From Bacillota bacterium (GTDB lineage Bacteria > Bacillota > UBA4882 > UBA8346), in NCBI GenBank assembly GCA_023394955.1, contig JAEWZY010000030.1, positions 1-9,462 of the forward strand: DNA of 9,462 nucleotides. The letters are read 5' to 3'. This document shows positions 6,836-9,462 of this stretch, one piece after another. The position numbers were made by a program, and so were the translations under genes. Below the pieces are notes generated by a model. It had not been told where the DNA came from. It did not search any database and saw nothing but the letters and a program-made list of their open reading frames with translations. Every line of letters starts with the position of its first letter. Position 1 is the first letter of the stretch.

Positions 6836-6871
6836 TTTTACATTTATCTCGGTTAAGGTAAAAGTGTAAAA
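6836..6871 (+). other. Leader stem-loop just upstream of the iclR ribosome site
   Basis: TTTTACATTT (6836-6845) can pair with the stretch 6862-6871 ending in TGTAAAA: ten pairs including one G-U, with a 16-base loop. The stem's right foot touches the AAGGA ribosome site (6870-6874), so folding could weaken translation. It is A/T-rich and may be chance, or a second regulator-binding inverted repeat. Confidence 0.3.
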
Positions 6872-6881
6872 GGAATAAAAA

Positions 6882-7700
6882 ATGGAAAAGAAAAGTGTAA
6901 TTGAAAACAAAGACCTGAATCGTAACAAATCAGTCCAAGTCTTGGATCGTTGTTTTTTAATTTTAGAAGCGATCGCCGCTAACCAAGGCGAAGCGTCTTT
7001 GGCAACGTTGGGGAAAATGTTATCCATCCCCCATAGCACAATCCATCGCATACTGGCTAGCCTGATCCAACTGGGATATGTAGAACAAAACCAACAAAAC
7101 GGCTATTATCGACTGGGATTGAAAATTCTTACCCTTTCCAATACGATCTTGGAAAAGTTAGACTTGCGTAAAGTTGCCAAGGTGTATTTAGAAGAGTTGA
7201 TGCGGAAAACGGGAGAGACAGCCAATCTGGTGGTATTGGACGGAGATGAAGTGGTCTACATAGAAAAGGTGGAAAGCAATGCCTCGGTACGGTTTTTCTC
7301 TTTGATCGGCAGGCGCGCGCCGGTTCATACCACCGGTGCCGGTAAAATCCTATTGTCGGAAATGGCTCAACCCGATATCATCGGTATCTTACAGCGAAAA
7401 GGCATGCCGAAGTTGACTCCCCATTCGATTACCAGCCTTCCAAAATTCTTGGATGAGTTGGTTTTAGTCCGCAAACAGGGATTCGCTTTAGATGACGAAG
7501 AGTGCGAGGTAGGGGCCAGATGTATTGCAGCGCCGATCCGTAACCATTTGGGAAGGATCATTGCTTCGATTAGTATTTCCGCGCCGATTTCCCGATTTTC
7601 AAGTGGACGAGTCAAGGAATTAACCCCTGTTGTTAAAGAAATCGCTTTAAAATTTTCTAAGGAACTCGGATTCTCGGAAGATACATTTAGTATTGGATAA
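6882..7700 (+). CDS. IclR-family transcriptional regulator
   Basis: A DNA-binding regulator of catabolic genes that responds to a small metabolite. 272 aa, typical length. N-terminal winged helix (about residues 18-80): VQVLDRCFLILEAI, the recognition-helix region IPHSTIHRILASL (49-61), then GYVEQN and YYRLGLKI. C-terminal effector domain (about 95-265) with GETANLVVLDGDEVVYIEKVE, HTTGAGKILLSE (149-160), GFALDDEECEVGARCIAAPI (200-219) and a final amphipathic helix. Start: AAGGA (6870-6874) seven bases before ATG. It lies 67 bases before the dehydrogenase gene with no terminator seen, so it is probably co-transcribed with it. Sampled G+C is about 50%, as in the flanking genes and unlike the block to its left. 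Targets may be its own operon, the importer cassette, or both; the ligand is unknown. Confidence 0.94.
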   Translation: MEKKSVIENKDLNRNKSVQVLDRCFLILEAIAANQGEASLATLGKMLSIPHSTIHRILASLIQLGYVEQNQQNGYYRLGLKILTLSNTILEKLDLRKVAKVYLEELMRKTGETANLVVLDGDEVVYIEKVESNASVRFFSLIGRRAPVHTTGAGKILLSEMAQPDIIGILQRKGMPKLTPHSITSLPKFLDELVLVRKQGFALDDEECEVGARCIAAPIRNHLGRIIASISISAPISRFSSGRVKELTPVVKEIALKFSKELGFSEDTFSIG

Positions 7701-7767
7701 TAAACAAATATACAACTAAAACTGGTTAATATCCAACATCAATATCTATAAAAGGAGCTGGTTTTAT

Positions 7768-9048
7768 ATGGGATTACAAGAGAAAGCAGCCAAACTCCTG
7801 AATGGTTATAAAGGCGAAAACTATGCCTTTGGTTTAGGAGTCACCAACAAAGTAGGCGAGTTTGCTTCCCGATATGGAAAAACAGCCTTAGTCATTGGTA
7901 ATGAGAAACACATGAAACCGGTCATCGATAAAGTGGTAGCATCTCTAGAAGCTCACGGGGTGAAACCGGCCGGAGGCAAGATCGTTCCCGACGCCGGTCC
8001 CAATGCGCCCCGGGAGGATGTTTACCGGATTGAAAGTTACATTCTTCATTATCACCCTGACTGTATCATCCCCATTGGCGGCGGGAGCGCCATCGATGCG
8101 GCCAAAGCCGCTGATCTATTGGCGACATTGGGGGAGTATAGTCCGGAGATTGATACATATTTTGGGACCGGTCTGGTCTCCGAAGCCTTAGAAAAGACGG
8201 GGAAAAAGTTAATACCCTTAATCGCGGTACAAACCGCGGCCAGTTCCGGAGCGCATCTTACCAAGTATTCCAATGTTACCGATCCGGTGGTCGGCCAGAA
8301 AAAACTGATTGTGGATGAAGCGATTATTCCGTCCAAGGCCGTATTTGACTATGCAGTAACCGAGAGTATGCCGGTAGGGGTGACCATCGATGGCGCGCTT
8401 GATGCGGTTGCTCATTGCATGGAGGTCTTTTTTGGGGCCGGCGCTACTAAGTTCGAGTTACTCAAGGAAGTGGCCGAATGCGGGATTTCATTAGTTGTCC
8501 AGAATGCGGCAAAAGTAATTAAAAACCCGCATGACCTTGAAGCCCGGCAAGCGCTGGGTCTGGCGGCGGATTTGGGTGGATATGCGATCATGATCGGTGG
8601 GACCAACGGAGCGCACCTAACCAGTTTTTCACTGGTGGATCTCACGAGCCACGGCCGGGCTTGTGGAATAATGAATCCTTATTATACCGTATTTTTTGCT
8701 CCCAGCATTGAACGGCAATTGCGCATAGTGGGTCAAATCTTTATGCGGGCAGGATTTATTACCGTCGATATTGATGAAATGAAGGGACGGGATCTTGGCG
8801 TTGTGGTTGCCGAAGGAATGGTCGCTTTCAATAAAAGCATCGGTTCACCAACAAAACTCTCCGATTTGCCGGGGTTCGGCGCGGAACATATAACCCGGGC
8901 TTTGACGGCGGCCAAGGATCCGCAACTGGAGATGAAGCTTAAAAACATGCCGGTCCCGCTTACTGCCTCTCAGGTTGATGAATTCATGGGACCGATCTTG
9001 AATGCGGCAAAAACAGGCGATTTTAGCTTAATTAAAAATATGCCCTGA
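7768..9048 (+). CDS. Iron-containing (group III) alcohol dehydrogenase
   Basis: An NAD(P)-dependent, metal-requiring oxidoreductase that interconverts a small aldehyde or oxo compound with its alcohol. 426 aa, slightly longer than FucO-type enzymes (about 380). The N-terminal dinucleotide-binding domain carries GGGSAIDAAKA (104-114) and the TAASSGAHLTKYSNVTD region (156-172). The all-helical C-terminal domain carries the metal ligands D212 and H216 (ALDAVAH), and probably H283 (GAHLTSF) and H295 (SHGRACG). The D-x3-H spacing equals that of FucO, and the two later His are 12 apart instead of 14. Start: AAAGGAG (7751-7757) ten bases before ATG. It sits between iclR and the larA homologue, 32 bases upstream of the latter, in one probable operon. 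Candidate substrates from context are tartronate semialdehyde, lactaldehyde, glycolaldehyde or another hydroxyacid semialdehyde; none is proven. The sequence around H295 differs from the HG(L/V)AN form of characterised members. Confidence 0.9.
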   Translation: MGLQEKAAKLLNGYKGENYAFGLGVTNKVGEFASRYGKTALVIGNEKHMKPVIDKVVASLEAHGVKPAGGKIVPDAGPNAPREDVYRIESYILHYHPDCIIPIGGGSAIDAAKAADLLATLGEYSPEIDTYFGTGLVSEALEKTGKKLIPLIAVQTAASSGAHLTKYSNVTDPVVGQKKLIVDEAIIPSKAVFDYAVTESMPVGVTIDGALDAVAHCMEVFFGAGATKFELLKEVAECGISLVVQNAAKVIKNPHDLEARQALGLAADLGGYAIMIGGTNGAHLTSFSLVDLTSHGRACGIMNPYYTVFFAPSIERQLRIVGQIFMRAGFITVDIDEMKGRDLGVVVAEGMVAFNKSIGSPTKLSDLPGFGAEHITRALTAAKDPQLEMKLKNMPVPLTASQVDEFMGPILNAAKTGDFSLIKNMP

Positions 9049-9080
9049 TAGAAATTTGAATTAACTGGAGAATGCGCGCC

Positions 9081-9462
9081 ATGAAAAGAGTCACTATGAA
9101 ATTCGGGCCGGAATTATTAGAAATTAGGGTTCCCGAACATACCGATGTCTTTAATATGATTTCGGCCGAACCCCTGCCTAATCCGGCGAATACTATTGAA
9201 CAAGCTTTGAATAATCCGATCGGCGCTTCCGGGCTCGACCGGATTATTGAAGCTAAACTCGAGGTCAAACCGGAAGCCCGAGCGGTGGTAGTTGTTTCAG
9301 ACAATACCCGTCCCGTGCCCTACCGAGGCGAATCAGGCATTCTTTGGCCGGTCATTAAGAAATTACTGAAACACGGTATCACCGCTGAACGGATCCTGGT
9401 TTTGGTCGCCAACGGCACCCATCGGGCTCTTTCCGAAGCCGAATTGCGAGGGATGCTGGATG
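9081..9462 (+). CDS. LarA-family nickel-dependent 2-hydroxyacid racemase/epimerase, N-terminal part (cut by right edge)
   Basis: The family racemises lactate and related 2-hydroxyacids, or epimerises aldonates, using the nickel-pincer nucleotide cofactor. 127 residues are visible, about the first third of a roughly 420-residue protein. Seen: VVVSDNTRPVPY (70-81), whose D74 and R77 correspond to L. plantarum LarA D72 and R75, and VANGTHR (109-115), whose H114 corresponds to the catalytic H108. The second catalytic His and the cofactor-binding Lys lie beyond the window. Start: GGAG (9067-9070) is ten bases before ATG 9081; the in-frame ATG at 9072 is too close to that site. No larB/larC/larE cofactor genes are in view. 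The family has many specificities (lactate, malate, phenyllactate, gluconate 2-epimerisation), so the symbol larA is withheld. Context with gcl and a dehydrogenase favours a small hydroxyacid or a sugar acid. Confidence 0.88.
   Translation, partial: MKRVTMKFGPELLEIRVPEHTDVFNMISAEPLPNPANTIEQALNNPIGASGLDRIIEAKLEVKPEARAVVVVSDNTRPVPYRGESGILWPVIKKLLKHGITAERILVLVANGTHRALSEAELRGMLD

Noticed and set aside
7701..7767. Terminator between iclR and the dehydrogenase
   Set aside because: No stable inverted repeat with a T-run was found in this A/T-rich 67-base gap.
9072..9080. Upstream in-frame ATG for the LarA-family gene
   Set aside because: It is only one base from the GGAG ribosome site, whereas ATG 9081 is ten bases away.
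9032..9304. Reverse-strand open frame of about 90 codons, and similar ones throughout the window
   Set aside because: They lie antisense to well-supported genes, show no recognisable domains, and have no ribosome site that I could see.

Overview
The window holds nine genes, all on the + strand, most of them coding for uptake and breakdown of sugar acids or hydroxy acids. The strong AGGAGG-type ribosome sites, the short gaps and the gene types suggest a Bacillota (Clostridia-like) anaerobe or facultative bacterium. No rRNA or lineage marker is present, so this assignment is tentative.

Layout. (a) 2-1354: the C-terminal three quarters of glyoxylate carboligase (gcl), cut by the left edge. (b) 1479-4662: a CUT1-type carbohydrate ABC importer, made of a solute-binding protein and two permeases, with no ATPase gene. 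A large nested hairpin (2803-2861) separates the binding-protein gene from the permeases. (c) 4748-6749: a mandelate-racemase-family enolase-superfamily enzyme and an overlapping DHDPS/N-acetylneuraminate-lyase-family enzyme, a typical pair for acid-sugar dehydration followed by retro-aldol cleavage or further dehydration. (d) 6882-7700: an IclR-family regulator with an extended -10 promoter that overlaps a perfect 12-bp palindrome. (e) 7768-9048: a group III iron-type alcohol dehydrogenase. (f) 9081 to the right edge: the N-terminus of a LarA-family nickel-dependent 2-hydroxyacid racemase/epimerase.

How the genes may fit together (inference). The importer brings in an oligosaccharide or sugar acid, the enolase-superfamily enzyme dehydrates or isomerises it, and the DHDPS-family enzyme converts the 2-keto-3-deoxy acid to pyruvate plus an aldehyde or oxo acid. 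Gcl condenses glyoxylate to tartronate semialdehyde. The iron dehydrogenase could interconvert a small aldehyde or oxo acid with its alcohol, and the LarA homologue could invert a 2-hydroxyacid stereocentre. The substrate cannot be read from the sequence.

Base composition is not uniform. Lines sampled by hand run about 50-55% G+C in gcl, iclR, the dehydrogenase and larA, but about 30-45% in the importer/enolase/aldolase block (about 1355-6790). That block may be a separately acquired cassette inserted into a glyoxylate/hydroxyacid locus. No intergenic gap exceeds 150 bases, and I see no tRNA, rRNA, insertion sequence, CRISPR array or convincing rho-independent terminator.
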